Source: a virus
IMG/VR virus record: IMGVR_UViG_3300044991_001618
Coordinates: 48,964-112,963 of that record
DNA: 64,000 nucleotides
Strand: one strand, 5' to 3'
Shown: positions 24,956 through 34,886 of the stretch, piece after piece
Layout: the number at the start of each line of letters is the position of its first letter
How positions within the stretch are numbered: the stretch's first letter is position 1
The notes under the pieces: model-generated
Databases searched by the model: none
The model's input: the letters and a program-made list of their open reading frames with translations, nothing else
Told to the model about the DNA's origin: nothing
Program-made: the position numbers and the translations under genes

Positions 24956-25426
24956 TTAATATTTTATTAATTTTTTTATTTTATTTATTTCCTCTGTTAT
25001 TTTTGGTATTGAGGAAGCATGCCTTTCTGTTGCCTTTTTATGTGTTTCTGATGGTCTAACATTGGTATCATCTTTATCATGTGAATCAATAAATTGATTT
25101 GATTCACCAGCATTTGTTCTATTTCTTTGGGTCATTTTAACATTTGCTCTCATTTGATTTAATGTTTGTTCAACCCAATATTTCATTTTAAGACTACCAT
25201 TTAAAATAAATTCAGCATCCTTAAAATCACCTTTATAAGTATCAAAATAACTTTTTATTCTTTTCATTTGGGTATATGATATTGTATTTTTCCCTTGTAA
25301 TTCTTTATTCCTTTTATAACCTTCGCTATCTTGGGGAATTTGTCCAATAGAGTTCATACACATCATTAAATGTTGTTTCATTTCTGGAGGAAAAGGAATT
25401 GGTCTATTATAAAGTTTACTATTCAC
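24956..25426 (-). CDS. Phage protein of unknown function
   Basis: A 156-residue protein, helical in its first two-thirds (FPPEMKQHLMMCMNSIGQIP, FDTYKGDFKDAEFIL), with a polar C-terminal linker and a basic tail ending INKIKKLIKY. No known domain is recognised. It overlaps the gene upstream by 8 bases and lies 4 bases before the next one. Helical phage proteins of this size may be packaging or scaffold factors, but nothing here decides it. Confidence 0.6.
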   Translation of the reverse strand: MNSKLYNRPIPFPPEMKQHLMMCMNSIGQIPQDSEGYKRNKELQGKNTISYTQMKRIKSYFDTYKGDFKDAEFILNGSLKMKYWVEQTLNQMRANVKMTQRNRTNAGESNQFIDSHDKDDTNVRPSETHKKATERHASSIPKITEEINKIKKLIKY

Positions 25427-26207
25427 TTTTTAGCATTTTTATTAAATCATTTATACTTAATCCGTTTTTCTCTGCTTGGGTTTTCAACATTTTAATATTC
25501 TTTTTGATAATTGGATTTGTTTCATCTTTTGATGACTGCAAATCACTATCTCCATTTCTTTTTGATACAACCAAATCTTCAACCATTTTATTGAACTCAG
25601 ATAATGTCATTTTATCAATAGACCCTTTCTTTTTCTTTTTGCTTATTTTCCCAGAAGGGTCTTTACCAAATTCTTTTGTTCTTTGCTTTGCCTCATCAGG
25701 TTCAACATCAAGTTTATCAACCAAATATTTATATGTTTTTTTACCATCAAGATTTTTTGTTTCCTCATAGCCAAATGCATTGGACATATCAATCTCTTCA
25801 ATCCCCTCACCATAATATGTTCTATATCCACGAGTTACAGGGTCATTTGTTTGCCTTGTTGCTGGAATAATTTGATCCATTGTTCTATGAGTATGTTGCG
25901 TATTATTTAATATGGGGATTTTTGATGTTAGCATTGAACCATCATCATCAACCAATTCTTCCAATTCTTTTTTTAACTTCTTTGTTGTTGGTTTTCTTTT
26001 GGTTTTAACAATTTTATTTAAGTGATTTTTTATTTTTTTAATATTTTTTTTATCAAAGTGAACAACTTCATCATTATCTCTTGCTTCGGACAATGTGCCA
26101 TTTATTGAGAAATATAGTGAATATTTATCAGTCTTTTCTCTAATTAAAAAATAATAAGGTGAATTAAAATATTCTTCGTTAATATTTATCATTTGACTTT
26201 TATTCAT
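25419..26207 (-). CDS. Phage protein of unknown function, highly charged
   Basis: A 262-residue protein, first in the minus-strand group 23630-26207. Residues 1-50 look like a small folded start (YYFLIREKTDKYSLYFSI). The rest is dominated by Lys/Glu helices with a KKKKK stretch near 190. No family is recognised. An internal Met (26192) is an alternative start. Divergent from the beta-rich protein at 26248, with only 40 bases between, so a divergent promoter probably lies there. Confidence 0.6.
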   Translation of the reverse strand: MNKSQMININEEYFNSPYYFLIREKTDKYSLYFSINGTLSEARDNDEVVHFDKKNIKKIKNHLNKIVKTKRKPTTKKLKKELEELVDDDGSMLTSKIPILNNTQHTHRTMDQIIPATRQTNDPVTRGYRTYYGEGIEEIDMSNAFGYEETKNLDGKKTYKYLVDKLDVEPDEAKQRTKEFGKDPSGKISKKKKKGSIDKMTLSEFNKMVEDLVVSKRNGDSDLQSSKDETNPIIKKNIKMLKTQAEKNGLSINDLIKMLKSE

Positions 26208-26247
26208 AAATATTCACTAAATACTATTTATTATAATAATAATATAA

Positions 26248-28002
26248 ATGAGTTATCAAAATATTAATCAATATAATTTTAATAAGATTGGATTTAGACC
26301 TGTAAATGAAATTATTGATATAAGTTTGGCTTCGGATGAGTTGAATTTTGATGAGGAAACTGTATTTTCATCAAATTTGATTGCTGAGAATGATGGGAAT
26401 AGGATGCCATTCAATTTTGATTTTAACTATTCTGGTAATTCAAGTGGATATTCATCAACAGATGTTATTGTTTCAAAAAATTATTATAATCCAGAAAATT
26501 ATAATTTAACAGCAAATACATACCAAAATAAAATTTCAATATGTGATATTGGATTAACCGGAATTGATAATGGATTAACCAATGTTATTTCTGGTCAAAC
26601 CATTGAAATAAATTATGGTTTATATACAAATACAAATGATATATATAATAGGTATAAATTTGATAGAAGATTAAAATTACACCCCATAACAGGGTTCACA
26701 ACAAGCACAAATAGAATATATAATGATAATAGTTATTCTTATAATATAACATCTGGAACAACATCAAGTCTCAAATATTCATCATTAAATGGTTCATTTT
26801 ATCAAGGATTTTATAGATTATTTGGTTATGATTATGAAATATTCCCAGAAAGACCAAATCTTGGCTGGACAGCAGAATTTGTATTAAAATATAGATGGAC
26901 AGGCGATACAAATGGTTTGAATGTAAGATATCCAAAAAATAAGGGGACATTCTTTTATTTAGGTGCAAGAGCAGAAAATAAGTTTTATCATTTTGCTGAT
27001 GGACATCCAGTGTCATATAGTGCATATACAAGACCAACATCTGGCTTAACTTGTTGGGATACTTGCAATTGTGATATAAATTATTCAGCATCCACATATT
27101 CAGCATCAACTTGTAATAAGGTATATCCAATCACAGGAATAACAAATCCAGATAAAGATGTTATATTTAATGAACCAAATCCCTTATATGATTCTGTTTC
27201 AAATGCACTATCACTTCAGTTAAGTGGTAATTCTGGCAACCCAATAGTTTGTGTAAAAACATTCACCCTAACAGGAACTTGCGAAACATCAGGTGCAACT
27301 ATAAATCAATGGTGCTCAACAAAAGGAATATTTGATGAATTTAAAAATACAACATATATCCAAGATGAAAATTGGGTTCAAATTGACGCAGTATTTGTTA
27401 GAGATAGACTAATTGAAAATTGTGATTTAAAAGAACTTGGGGGGTTAGGATTATTAGTCTCAAGGGAATATACTGCAACAACAACCAATAGAAGCATTGA
27501 ATTAATACAACCAAAATTAAGTGGTGAAACAAATGCAAGCATTGAAGTTGTTAATTTTGACCAATCATGGATTAATACAAAAAAATATAGAAATGGAAAT
27601 TTAAGAATATACATAAATGGTAAAATATTCTTCATCATTGATAATTTTGAGGAAATTATCCCAAGACCATTAAATACTCTAAAAGAAAGACAAATTGGCG
27701 TCCCCTTCAATATTTCAGTTGGGGGTGGCACACAAGGGCTTAAAGATTCTCTTACATTAAGTTCATGTACAAATAACACCCTAATACAAGACCCAGAATT
27801 ATTACCAACTGATATACTAAATAATACATCATATTCTGGTTTAACCACAAATATTACTCTTGAAGAAGAATTTGGGGGTAGTTTAATAGGTGATATGGGG
27901 GCATTTAGAATGTATGTTGAACCCTTAAATGCTGGTCAAATAAGGCATAATTTTAATATATTAAAAACAAAATATAATTTAATAAACCCATACATAAAGT
28001 AG
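26248..28002 (+). CDS. Large beta-rich phage structural protein, possible tail or fibre protein
   Basis: A 584-residue protein rich in Asn, Thr, Ser, Gly and Tyr, with few Lys, typical of virion surface proteins. Sequence such as YQGFYRLFGYDYEIFPERP and LGWTAEFVLKYRWTG, with NLRIYINGKIFFIIDNFEEI and GDMGAFRMYVEPLNAGQIRHNFNI (about 555-578), resembles a concanavalin/LamG-like jelly-roll fold. A cluster of Cys (CWDTCNCD) near residue 269-276 is odd for an intracellular protein. It opens the plus-strand block, divergent from the gene at 25419. Tail fibre or baseplate decoration is the likeliest role. Confidence 0.6.
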   Translation: MSYQNINQYNFNKIGFRPVNEIIDISLASDELNFDEETVFSSNLIAENDGNRMPFNFDFNYSGNSSGYSSTDVIVSKNYYNPENYNLTANTYQNKISICDIGLTGIDNGLTNVISGQTIEINYGLYTNTNDIYNRYKFDRRLKLHPITGFTTSTNRIYNDNSYSYNITSGTTSSLKYSSLNGSFYQGFYRLFGYDYEIFPERPNLGWTAEFVLKYRWTGDTNGLNVRYPKNKGTFFYLGARAENKFYHFADGHPVSYSAYTRPTSGLTCWDTCNCDINYSASTYSASTCNKVYPITGITNPDKDVIFNEPNPLYDSVSNALSLQLSGNSGNPIVCVKTFTLTGTCETSGATINQWCSTKGIFDEFKNTTYIQDENWVQIDAVFVRDRLIENCDLKELGGLGLLVSREYTATTTNRSIELIQPKLSGETNASIEVVNFDQSWINTKKYRNGNLRIYINGKIFFIIDNFEEIIPRPLNTLKERQIGVPFNISVGGGTQGLKDSLTLSSCTNNTLIQDPELLPTDILNNTSYSGLTTNITLEEEFGGSLIGDMGAFRMYVEPLNAGQIRHNFNILKTKYNLINPYIK

Positions 28003-28054
28003 AATATTTACTTTATTGTAAAAAACTTTAATATTAATATATTAAATGTTTTAA

Positions 28055-29305
28055 ATGAGTAAGATATTTGTTCAAATTGCATCTTATAGAGATTATTTAT
28101 TGGAATCAACCATAGAAGATATAATTTCAAATGCAAAAAACCCCAAGAACCTAGTTATTGCAATTGCACGACAATACCACCCAGATGATAAGTTTGGCAC
28201 ATTAGATAAATGGAGAAAAGATAAGAGATTCAAAATTATTGATATATTATATAATGAAACAAAAGGTGTTTGTTGGGCAAGAAACATGGTTCAACAATTA
28301 TATAATAATGAAGAATATACATTACAGATTGATTCCCACATGCGTTTTGAACAAAATTGGGATGATATTTTAATTAAAATGATTAAGCAACTTCAAAAAT
28401 CTGGCTACCCAAAACCATTATTAACAGGGTATGTATCCTCTTTTGACCCAGATAATGATCCAGAGGCAAGGTCAAAAGAACCTTGGCGAATGCTATTTGA
28501 TAGATTCATTCCAGAAGGTGCAATGTTTTTTTTACCTGATACTATTAAAAATTGGCAAAATTTAAGTCAGCCAGTTTCTTCAAGATTTTATTCTGCACAT
28601 TTTTGTTTCACACTTGGCATATTTTCAAAGGAGGTTCAGCATAACCCAGAATATTATTTTCATGGTGAAGAAATCTCAATTGCTGCAAGAGCATATACAC
28701 ATGGTTATGATTTATTTCATCCACATAGATTAACTGTTTATCATGAATATACAAGAAAGAACAGAACAAAACAATGGGATGATGATAAGGAGTGGGTTGA
28801 TAAAAATAATAAAAGCCATTTAATTAATAAGAAACTTTTTGGGATGGATGGCTTGGTTCAGGAGGGTCATAATGGTTTGTATGGATTTGGTTCTGTTCGA
28901 ACATTAAGGGATTATGAGAGGTATGCTGGGATTTTATTTTCAAGAAGGGCTATTCAAGAGGAGACATTAAAACATTCTTACCCCCCAAATACATATAATT
29001 ATGAAACGGAGGAAGATTGGTTAAATTCATTTTCAAGCATATTTAAACATTGTATTGATGTGTCTTATAATTCAGTTCCAGAGAAAGATTATGATTTTTG
29101 GGTGGTTGCATTCCATGATGAGAATGATGAAACAATATATCGAAAAGACGCAGATAAGGATGAAATTAATAGAATGTTAAATGACCCCGACCATTACTGT
29201 AAAATATGGAGGGAATTCAATGCGATAAGGCAGCCAAAGTATTGGGTTGTTTGGCCTCATAGTGAATCTAAAGGTTGGTGTGATAAGATAAGTGGTAATT
29301 TTTAA
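28055..29305 (+). CDS. GlcNAc-transferase-like (PF11397 type) glycosyltransferase
   Basis: A 416-residue member of the family that includes eukaryotic Skp1 GlcNAc-transferases. Clear marks are FVQIASYRDYLLESTIEDII (start), KGVCWARNMVQQLY, LQIDSHMRFEQNWDDILI (metal site, D-S-H) and EVQHNPEYYFHGEEISIAARAY. Nucleotide-sugar specificity in phages is not established, so UDP-GlcNAc is only an analogy. The closest relative is the paralogue at 33627-34883, similar along the full length. The 3' end is followed 10 bases later by the GT25-like gene. Confidence 0.9.
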   Translation: MSKIFVQIASYRDYLLESTIEDIISNAKNPKNLVIAIARQYHPDDKFGTLDKWRKDKRFKIIDILYNETKGVCWARNMVQQLYNNEEYTLQIDSHMRFEQNWDDILIKMIKQLQKSGYPKPLLTGYVSSFDPDNDPEARSKEPWRMLFDRFIPEGAMFFLPDTIKNWQNLSQPVSSRFYSAHFCFTLGIFSKEVQHNPEYYFHGEEISIAARAYTHGYDLFHPHRLTVYHEYTRKNRTKQWDDDKEWVDKNNKSHLINKKLFGMDGLVQEGHNGLYGFGSVRTLRDYERYAGILFSRRAIQEETLKHSYPPNTYNYETEEDWLNSFSSIFKHCIDVSYNSVPEKDYDFWVVAFHDENDETIYRKDADKDEINRMLNDPDHYCKIWREFNAIRQPKYWVVWPHSESKGWCDKISGNF

Positions 29306-29315
29306 TTTAATATAT

Positions 29316-30590
29316 ATGTTTAGTATAATAAACCATATAATAGCTGAAAAAGGATATTACATTAATTTGGATAACTCAATAGATAGGAGAGTTAGGGTTG
29401 AGGAACAAATTGAGAAATATAATATTAATGGATTAGAAAGATTCCCAGCATTGACTGATTCTTGGCATCAATACTCTTGCACCAAATCTCATTTGGCAAT
29501 ATTACAGAAATGTTTTGATGAAAATATTGAAACAGTAATGATTTTTGAAGATGATTTTCAGATATATGATGAATGTAAATTTGCTCACAATACACTTAAT
29601 TTAAATGATTGTTTAACTAGTGTTGTTAATGATTTAAATTTGGTTGATTGGGATGTTATATTGTTTGGCTGCAACCCAAGAACTTATTTAATACCTATAA
29701 CAAATAATTTGGCAATTAACTCTAAAAGTACAGGTGCTTGGGCTTATCTCATTAAAAAGAAGGCATATAAATACATTTTAGATAATTTAAATTATGGACG
29801 TGATTTATTGGCTATAGATGATTTTTTACCACTATTGAATCAAAGAGGATTCACATCTTTGACCACCATACCATTAACCATTCATCATGGTGTTAATTTA
29901 GTATCAACATTACAACCAAGAGAACCTGTCAACTATAATGTTATGATAGAGGGAAATTATTATAATTATATTTATAATTATGTTACAGATAAAAGTCTTA
30001 CATATGATACTTATCAAATTGAACAAGAAATAACAGTTGTGATAACAGGTAAATTTATCAATGACTTCATATCACATTTAAGATATTCATTAATGTCAAT
30101 TCCCCCAACCATAGAGAAATGCAGATTTCTAATTATATATGACATATTGGATTATTCAGCATCTCACAATAGCATTATTCAAGTATATGATTATTTCAAA
30201 AATAGAAACAAATCAATAAATTGTGATATTAGATTTTCTACTGAAAACAATAGAAATAATTTACTATTAGAGTTAATTAAAACAAAATATTTTATTCATT
30301 TAGAACATGGCTGGGTATTCTTGAATAATGATATCAACTTTAAAGAAATGATAAATAATCTAAACAATAATGAAAGCATTAATGGATTTTGGTTTAATCA
30401 TGGCCAAGATGAGGCAAATAATACCCCAACCATATTTAGAACATCAACATATACCAATAATTACAATTTGCAAATGTATGATGAAAATATAATGGTTACA
30501 CATATAAATCACCAAGAATTAGAAAACCCAATTCTTAAAAATATTGCAAATGAATTTATTAAAAATAATCCTTTAAAAACATATGATTAA
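29316..30590 (+). CDS. GT25-like glycosyltransferase, probably two domains
   Basis: A 424-residue protein when started at ATG 29316. A GTG at 29292 would overlap the previous gene. The N-terminal half matches the GT25 (LPS glycosyltransferase) pattern: KGYYINLDNSIDRRVRVEEQ, CTKSHLAILQKCF, and the acid site VMIFEDDFQIYDE (about 69-81). The C-terminal half, from residue 220, has ITVVITGKFINDFISHLRYS and YFIHLEHGWVFLNN, and may be a second GT-A-like domain. It ends in an ATGA-type overlap (30590) with the next gene. Confidence 0.75.
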   Translation: MFSIINHIIAEKGYYINLDNSIDRRVRVEEQIEKYNINGLERFPALTDSWHQYSCTKSHLAILQKCFDENIETVMIFEDDFQIYDECKFAHNTLNLNDCLTSVVNDLNLVDWDVILFGCNPRTYLIPITNNLAINSKSTGAWAYLIKKKAYKYILDNLNYGRDLLAIDDFLPLLNQRGFTSLTTIPLTIHHGVNLVSTLQPREPVNYNVMIEGNYYNYIYNYVTDKSLTYDTYQIEQEITVVITGKFINDFISHLRYSLMSIPPTIEKCRFLIIYDILDYSASHNSIIQVYDYFKNRNKSINCDIRFSTENNRNNLLLELIKTKYFIHLEHGWVFLNNDINFKEMINNLNNNESINGFWFNHGQDEANNTPTIFRTSTYTNNYNLQMYDENIMVTHINHQELENPILKNIANEFIKNNPLKTYD

Positions 30591-31249
30591 TGAAATTTTT
30601 ATTCAAATTTCCATCCAGAGGGAGGTCAAATAAATTCAAGGAAACATTGCAATTACATTTAATGCATTTGTCAAATAAAAATGAATACAAATTCATATTC
30701 ACTTTTGATGAAGATGATGATACAATGAATAATGATGATATTAAAAACTTTATAAAAACTTTAAATATTGATTTTAAAATATTTTATGGTCAAAGCAAAA
30801 ATAAAATAGAAGCAATAAATGCAAATTTAAGTGATGAGGATTATGATATTTTAATTTTAATAGCTGATGATATGATTCCACAAGTTATGGAATATGATGA
30901 GATAATAAGAAACATTATTGAAACATCAGAAAATGGTACAGATACTATTATACATTTCAATACAACTAGATGGGCAAATCTTCTTGATGTTTGGTGTATA
31001 ATGGGAAAGAAATATTATGATAGATTTAAATACATTTATAATCCTGTGTATAAGAGTATTTATGCGGATAATGAATATACTGAGGTTGCTCAAATTTTAG
31101 ATAGATACATTTTTTCTGAAATCATAGCATTCAACCATAATTGGGATTCAGATGAAACAACCTTAAAAAGTTGGGGGCATAATCAAGAAGATGAGAATAT
31201 TTATAATTCAAGAAAAAATGAAAATTTTGATTTAAAAAATGGTAAATAA
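30590..31249 (+). CDS. GT-A-like glycosyltransferase, paralogue of 15340-16005
   Basis: A 219-residue protein starting MKFLFKFPSRGRSNKFKE. FIFTFDEDDDTMNNDD (about 34-49), ILILIADDMIPQVMEYDEII (about 85-104) and YKSIYADNEYTEVAQ align with the minus-strand copy at 15340, as does the ending YNSRKNENFDLKNGK. It overlaps 31239 by 11 bases, the same pair and order as on the minus strand. The acid pairs suggest a metal-dependent transferase. Confidence 0.7.
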   Translation: MKFLFKFPSRGRSNKFKETLQLHLMHLSNKNEYKFIFTFDEDDDTMNNDDIKNFIKTLNIDFKIFYGQSKNKIEAINANLSDEDYDILILIADDMIPQVMEYDEIIRNIIETSENGTDTIIHFNTTRWANLLDVWCIMGKKYYDRFKYIYNPVYKSIYADNEYTEVAQILDRYIFSEIIAFNHNWDSDETTLKSWGHNQEDENIYNSRKNENFDLKNGK

Positions 31250-31907
31250 AAAAATAATATCTTTTTCCTTGTGGGGTGATAATCCAAAATATACCTTGGG
31301 TGCAATTAAAAATGCTAAATTAGCTAGTACAATTTACTCCAATTGGATATGTAGATATTATATTGGTCTTTCAACCCCTACTGAAATTGTGGATGAATTA
31401 AAACATATGAATAACACAGAGATTGTAATTATGAATGAGCAAGGTGAGTGGAATTCTATGTTCTGGAGGTTTTTACCTATTGGTGATAATGATATTGATG
31501 TTATGTTATCAAGAGATTGTGATTCAAGATTATCAATTAGAGAAAAGTTATGTGTTGATGAATTTATAAATTCAGATAAAATGTTTCATAATATGATAGA
31601 CCACCCATTCCATAATGGAATTATGGGTGGCATGTGGGGTGCAAAAAAAGGAGTTTTAAATAATATGAAAGAATTAATTGATAATTGGCCAAAAACAAAT
31701 CAATGGCAAACAGATCAATCTTTTTTAAATACAATGGTAACGCCTATAATTGGTGATAATATTTTTATACATGATTCCATCAATAAAAGAAATTTTCCAA
31801 TAAAAAGAAAAGATTATGAATATGTTGGGGAATCATATAATGGATATGATGAAAGGTCTGAACATTGGTGTGTTTTTACTTTTGATGAATACAAACATTT
31901 GGATTAA
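31239..31907 (+). CDS. Putative glycosyltransferase, paralogue of 14690-15343
   Basis: A 222-residue protein with KIISFSLWGDNPKYTLGAIK at the start, VMLSRDCDSRLSIREKLCVDE (about 87-107; Arg-Asp-Cys-Asp replaces Arg-Asp-Thr-Asp of the other copy) and GIMGGMWGAKKGVLNNM. The pair with 30590 is a duplication of the minus-strand pair 15340/14690. It is followed 2 bases later by an HtrL-like transferase. Confidence 0.65.
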   Translation: MVNKKIISFSLWGDNPKYTLGAIKNAKLASTIYSNWICRYYIGLSTPTEIVDELKHMNNTEIVIMNEQGEWNSMFWRFLPIGDNDIDVMLSRDCDSRLSIREKLCVDEFINSDKMFHNMIDHPFHNGIMGGMWGAKKGVLNNMKELIDNWPKTNQWQTDQSFLNTMVTPIIGDNIFIHDSINKRNFPIKRKDYEYVGESYNGYDERSEHWCVFTFDEYKHLD

Positions 31908-31909
31908 AT

Positions 31910-33583
31910 ATGAATAAATTAACATTAGTAACTGGACTCTGGGATATAAAAAGAGATTCATTGGGTGATGGTTGGAATCGCTCATATAATCATTATTTGG
32001 ATAAATTAAAACAATTATTAAGTGTTGATAATAATTTAATTGTATTTGGTGATAATGAATTAAAGAAATTTGTTTTTCAACATAGAAGTGAGAATAATAC
32101 TTTTTTTATTGAAAGAAATTTGGATTGGTTTAAAAATAATAATTACTTTGATTTAATCCAAAAAATAAGAACAAACCCCCAATGGTATCAACAAGCTGGG
32201 TGGTTAGAAGAATCCACACAAGCAAAGTTAGAATATTATAATCCCCTAGTTATGTCCAAGATGTTCTTGTTGCATGATGCAAAGATTATGGATCCGTTTA
32301 ATTCAGAATATGTGTTTTGGATTGATGCTGGATTAACAAATACAGTTCACCCTGGATATTTCACTCATGATAAGGTTTTGGATATGTTGCCAAAATATAT
32401 ATCAAAATTTAGTTTTGTTTGTTTTCCATATGAAACAACAAGTGAAATACATGGTTTTGATTATAATAAGATGGTATCTATTGTTGGCAAACCAGTTAAC
32501 AAAGTGGCAAGAGGTGGTTTCTTTGGTGGACCCAAAAACACAATAAGTGATATTAATTCAATATATTATGGCTTATTAATGGATACATTAGGTCAGGGTT
32601 ATATGGGTACAGAGGAATCCTTATTTTCAATAATGACATATAAACATTCAGATTTAATAAATTATTTTGAGATTGATGGGAATGGTTTGTTTGGAAAGTT
32701 TTTTGAGGATTTAAAGAATGATGTATTGGAAATAAAATCAGAGAATAAAATGATAAATAGCACGCCTTTGGATACATCAAAAGTTGGCTTATATGTAATA
32801 GGGTTTAATTCCCCCAACCAATTTGAAACATTGATTAAATCTATGTTAGATTATGATGCAAATTTTATTGATAAGACGCAGAAATATTTATTGGATAATT
32901 CAACAGATTTATCAACAACCCCAAGATATATTGAGTTATGTGAGTTGTATGGATTTGAGCATATAAAGAAAGATAATCTTGGAATATGTGGTGGAAGGCA
33001 ATTCATTGCGGAGCATTTTAATGATTCTGATTTGGATGTGATGATTTTCTCTGAGGATGATATGAACTTCTATAAGAAACCAGGTGAGGTATGCAGAAAT
33101 GGATTTAATAGATATACCCCCAACTTATATAACAAGTGTTTGAATATTATTCAGAAGGAGAATTATAATTTCTTAAAGATTAATTTTAGTGAATTTTATG
33201 GGGACAATTCAACACAATGGAGTTGGTATAATGTTCCGCAAAATGTTAGGGTTGAGAATTGGCCAGATAAACCAAATCTACCTATTCAAGGATTGGATCC
33301 AAATGCACCAAGAACAAAGTTCAATAATATAAAATCAATGGAGGCTTTGCCTTATGCTGATGGTGAGATTTATTATTGCAACTGGACACATTTCATAACA
33401 AAGGCTGGAAATAAAAAAATGTTTATTGATACAAAATTTGCCCATCCTTATGAAAATACATGGATGTCATTTATGTACCAAGAAACAGTTAAGAATGTTA
33501 TTAAGCCTGGAATATTATTATTGACCCCTATTGAACATCATAGGTTTGACCATTATGCTGGTGAATTAAGAAGGGAGAATTAA
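31910..33583 (+). CDS. HtrL/YibB-like glycosyltransferase fused to a GT2-like domain
   Basis: A 557-residue protein. Residues 1-270 look like the HtrL/YibB family: LTLVTGLWDIKRDSLGDGWNRSY, NPLVMSKMFLLHDAK, YVFWIDAGLTNTVHPGYF (acid and sugar site) and TEESLFSIMTYKH. Residues about 285-557 are GT-A-like: VGLYVIGFNSPNQFETLIKS, NLGICGGRQFIAEHF and VMIFSEDDMNFYKK. A two-step elongation by one chain is possible. It ends 43 bases before the GlcNAc-transferase-like paralogue. Confidence 0.8.
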   Translation: MNKLTLVTGLWDIKRDSLGDGWNRSYNHYLDKLKQLLSVDNNLIVFGDNELKKFVFQHRSENNTFFIERNLDWFKNNNYFDLIQKIRTNPQWYQQAGWLEESTQAKLEYYNPLVMSKMFLLHDAKIMDPFNSEYVFWIDAGLTNTVHPGYFTHDKVLDMLPKYISKFSFVCFPYETTSEIHGFDYNKMVSIVGKPVNKVARGGFFGGPKNTISDINSIYYGLLMDTLGQGYMGTEESLFSIMTYKHSDLINYFEIDGNGLFGKFFEDLKNDVLEIKSENKMINSTPLDTSKVGLYVIGFNSPNQFETLIKSMLDYDANFIDKTQKYLLDNSTDLSTTPRYIELCELYGFEHIKKDNLGICGGRQFIAEHFNDSDLDVMIFSEDDMNFYKKPGEVCRNGFNRYTPNLYNKCLNIIQKENYNFLKINFSEFYGDNSTQWSWYNVPQNVRVENWPDKPNLPIQGLDPNAPRTKFNNIKSMEALPYADGEIYYCNWTHFITKAGNKKMFIDTKFAHPYENTWMSFMYQETVKNVIKPGILLLTPIEHHRFDHYAGELRREN

Positions 33584-33626
33584 TATTTAATTCAAAATAA
33601 AATATATTATTATTATAATAAAAAAT

Positions 33627-34883
33627 ATGAAAATATTTGTTCAAATTGCAAGTTATCGTGACCCTGAATTAGTTAAAACCATTGAGGATATTCTGGATAA
33701 GGCAAAGAAGCCAAAGAACCTTGTTTTTGCCATTGCAAGGCAATATGCTGATGAGGATGGATTTGATAATCTTGATAAATGGAGAAAAGATAAAAGATTT
33801 AAAATATTGGATATTCCATATAATGAATCAAAGGGTGCTTGTTGGGCAAGAAATTTACTTCAGCAATTATATAATGATGAGGAATATACCCTTCAACTTG
33901 ATTCACATATGCGTTTTAATCAAGATTGGGATGACACATTAATAAAAATAATTAAGGGCTTGCAGAAAGATGGTTATAAGAAGCCTTTATTAACTTCCTA
34001 TGCTTGTTCTTATGAACCAACAAATGACCCAGCAGGGAGGATACAAGACCCTTGGAGGATGGTTTTTGATAGGTTTGCTCCAGAAGGTAATGTCTTTTTT
34101 ATGCCAGAAACAATTGATGAATGGAAAACATTAAAGAAACCAATACCAGCAAGATTTTATTCAGCACATTATGCTTTTACCCTTGGACAATTTGCCAAGG
34201 AGGTTCAGCATAATCCAGAATATTATTTTCATGGTGAGGAGATTTCAATTGCAGTTAGAGCTTATACTTGGGGATATGATTTATTCCATCCCCATATTCC
34301 AATCATATATCATGAATATACAAGAAAGGGAAAGGTTAAACAATGGGATGATGATAAGGAATGGGTTAAACGTAATGATAGGGCACATTATCTAAATAAA
34401 AGATTGTTTGGGGTTGATGGTGTTCAACAAGAGGGTCATGATGGATTATATGGTTTTGGTCCGGTTAGAACATTAAGAGATTATGAAAAATATGCTGGTA
34501 TTCATTTTTCCAAACGTGCTGTTCAACAATGGACAATTGATAAGAAGAACCCCCCAGTTAAAGAGGAGTATAAGACAGAGGAAGAATGGGAAAATAGTTT
34601 TTCAATTATATTTCGGCATTGCATTGATGTCCAATATGATTCAGTTCCAGAAAAGGATTATGAATATTGGGTGGTTGCATTCCATGATGAGAATGATAAC
34701 ACATTATATAGAAAAGATGCAGATATTAATGAGATAAATTCAATGATGAATGATTCAGATAAGTATTGCAAAATATGGAGAGATTTCCAAACAACAAAGC
34801 AGCCAGATTATTGGGTTGTTTGGCCTTATTCAAAATCAAAAGGCTGGTGTGACAGATTGACAGGTAAATTAAATATAATATAA
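33627..34883 (+). CDS. GlcNAc-transferase-like (PF11397 type) glycosyltransferase, second copy
   Basis: A 418-residue paralogue of 28055-29305. The same landmarks are seen: FVQIASYRDPELVKTIEDIL, KGACWARNLLQQLY, LQLDSHMRFNQDWDDTLI and YYFHGEEISIAVRAYTWGYDLFHPH. Diverged stretches are mainly in the middle and C-terminus, for example EEYKTEEEWENSFSIIFRHC. Two paralogues in one block suggest sequential additions or different acceptors. It is followed 3 bases later by a methyltransferase. Confidence 0.9.
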   Translation: MKIFVQIASYRDPELVKTIEDILDKAKKPKNLVFAIARQYADEDGFDNLDKWRKDKRFKILDIPYNESKGACWARNLLQQLYNDEEYTLQLDSHMRFNQDWDDTLIKIIKGLQKDGYKKPLLTSYACSYEPTNDPAGRIQDPWRMVFDRFAPEGNVFFMPETIDEWKTLKKPIPARFYSAHYAFTLGQFAKEVQHNPEYYFHGEEISIAVRAYTWGYDLFHPHIPIIYHEYTRKGKVKQWDDDKEWVKRNDRAHYLNKRLFGVDGVQQEGHDGLYGFGPVRTLRDYEKYAGIHFSKRAVQQWTIDKKNPPVKEEYKTEEEWENSFSIIFRHCIDVQYDSVPEKDYEYWVVAFHDENDNTLYRKDADINEINSMMNDSDKYCKIWRDFQTTKQPDYWVVWPYSKSKGWCDRLTGKLNII

Positions 34884-34886
34884 TAT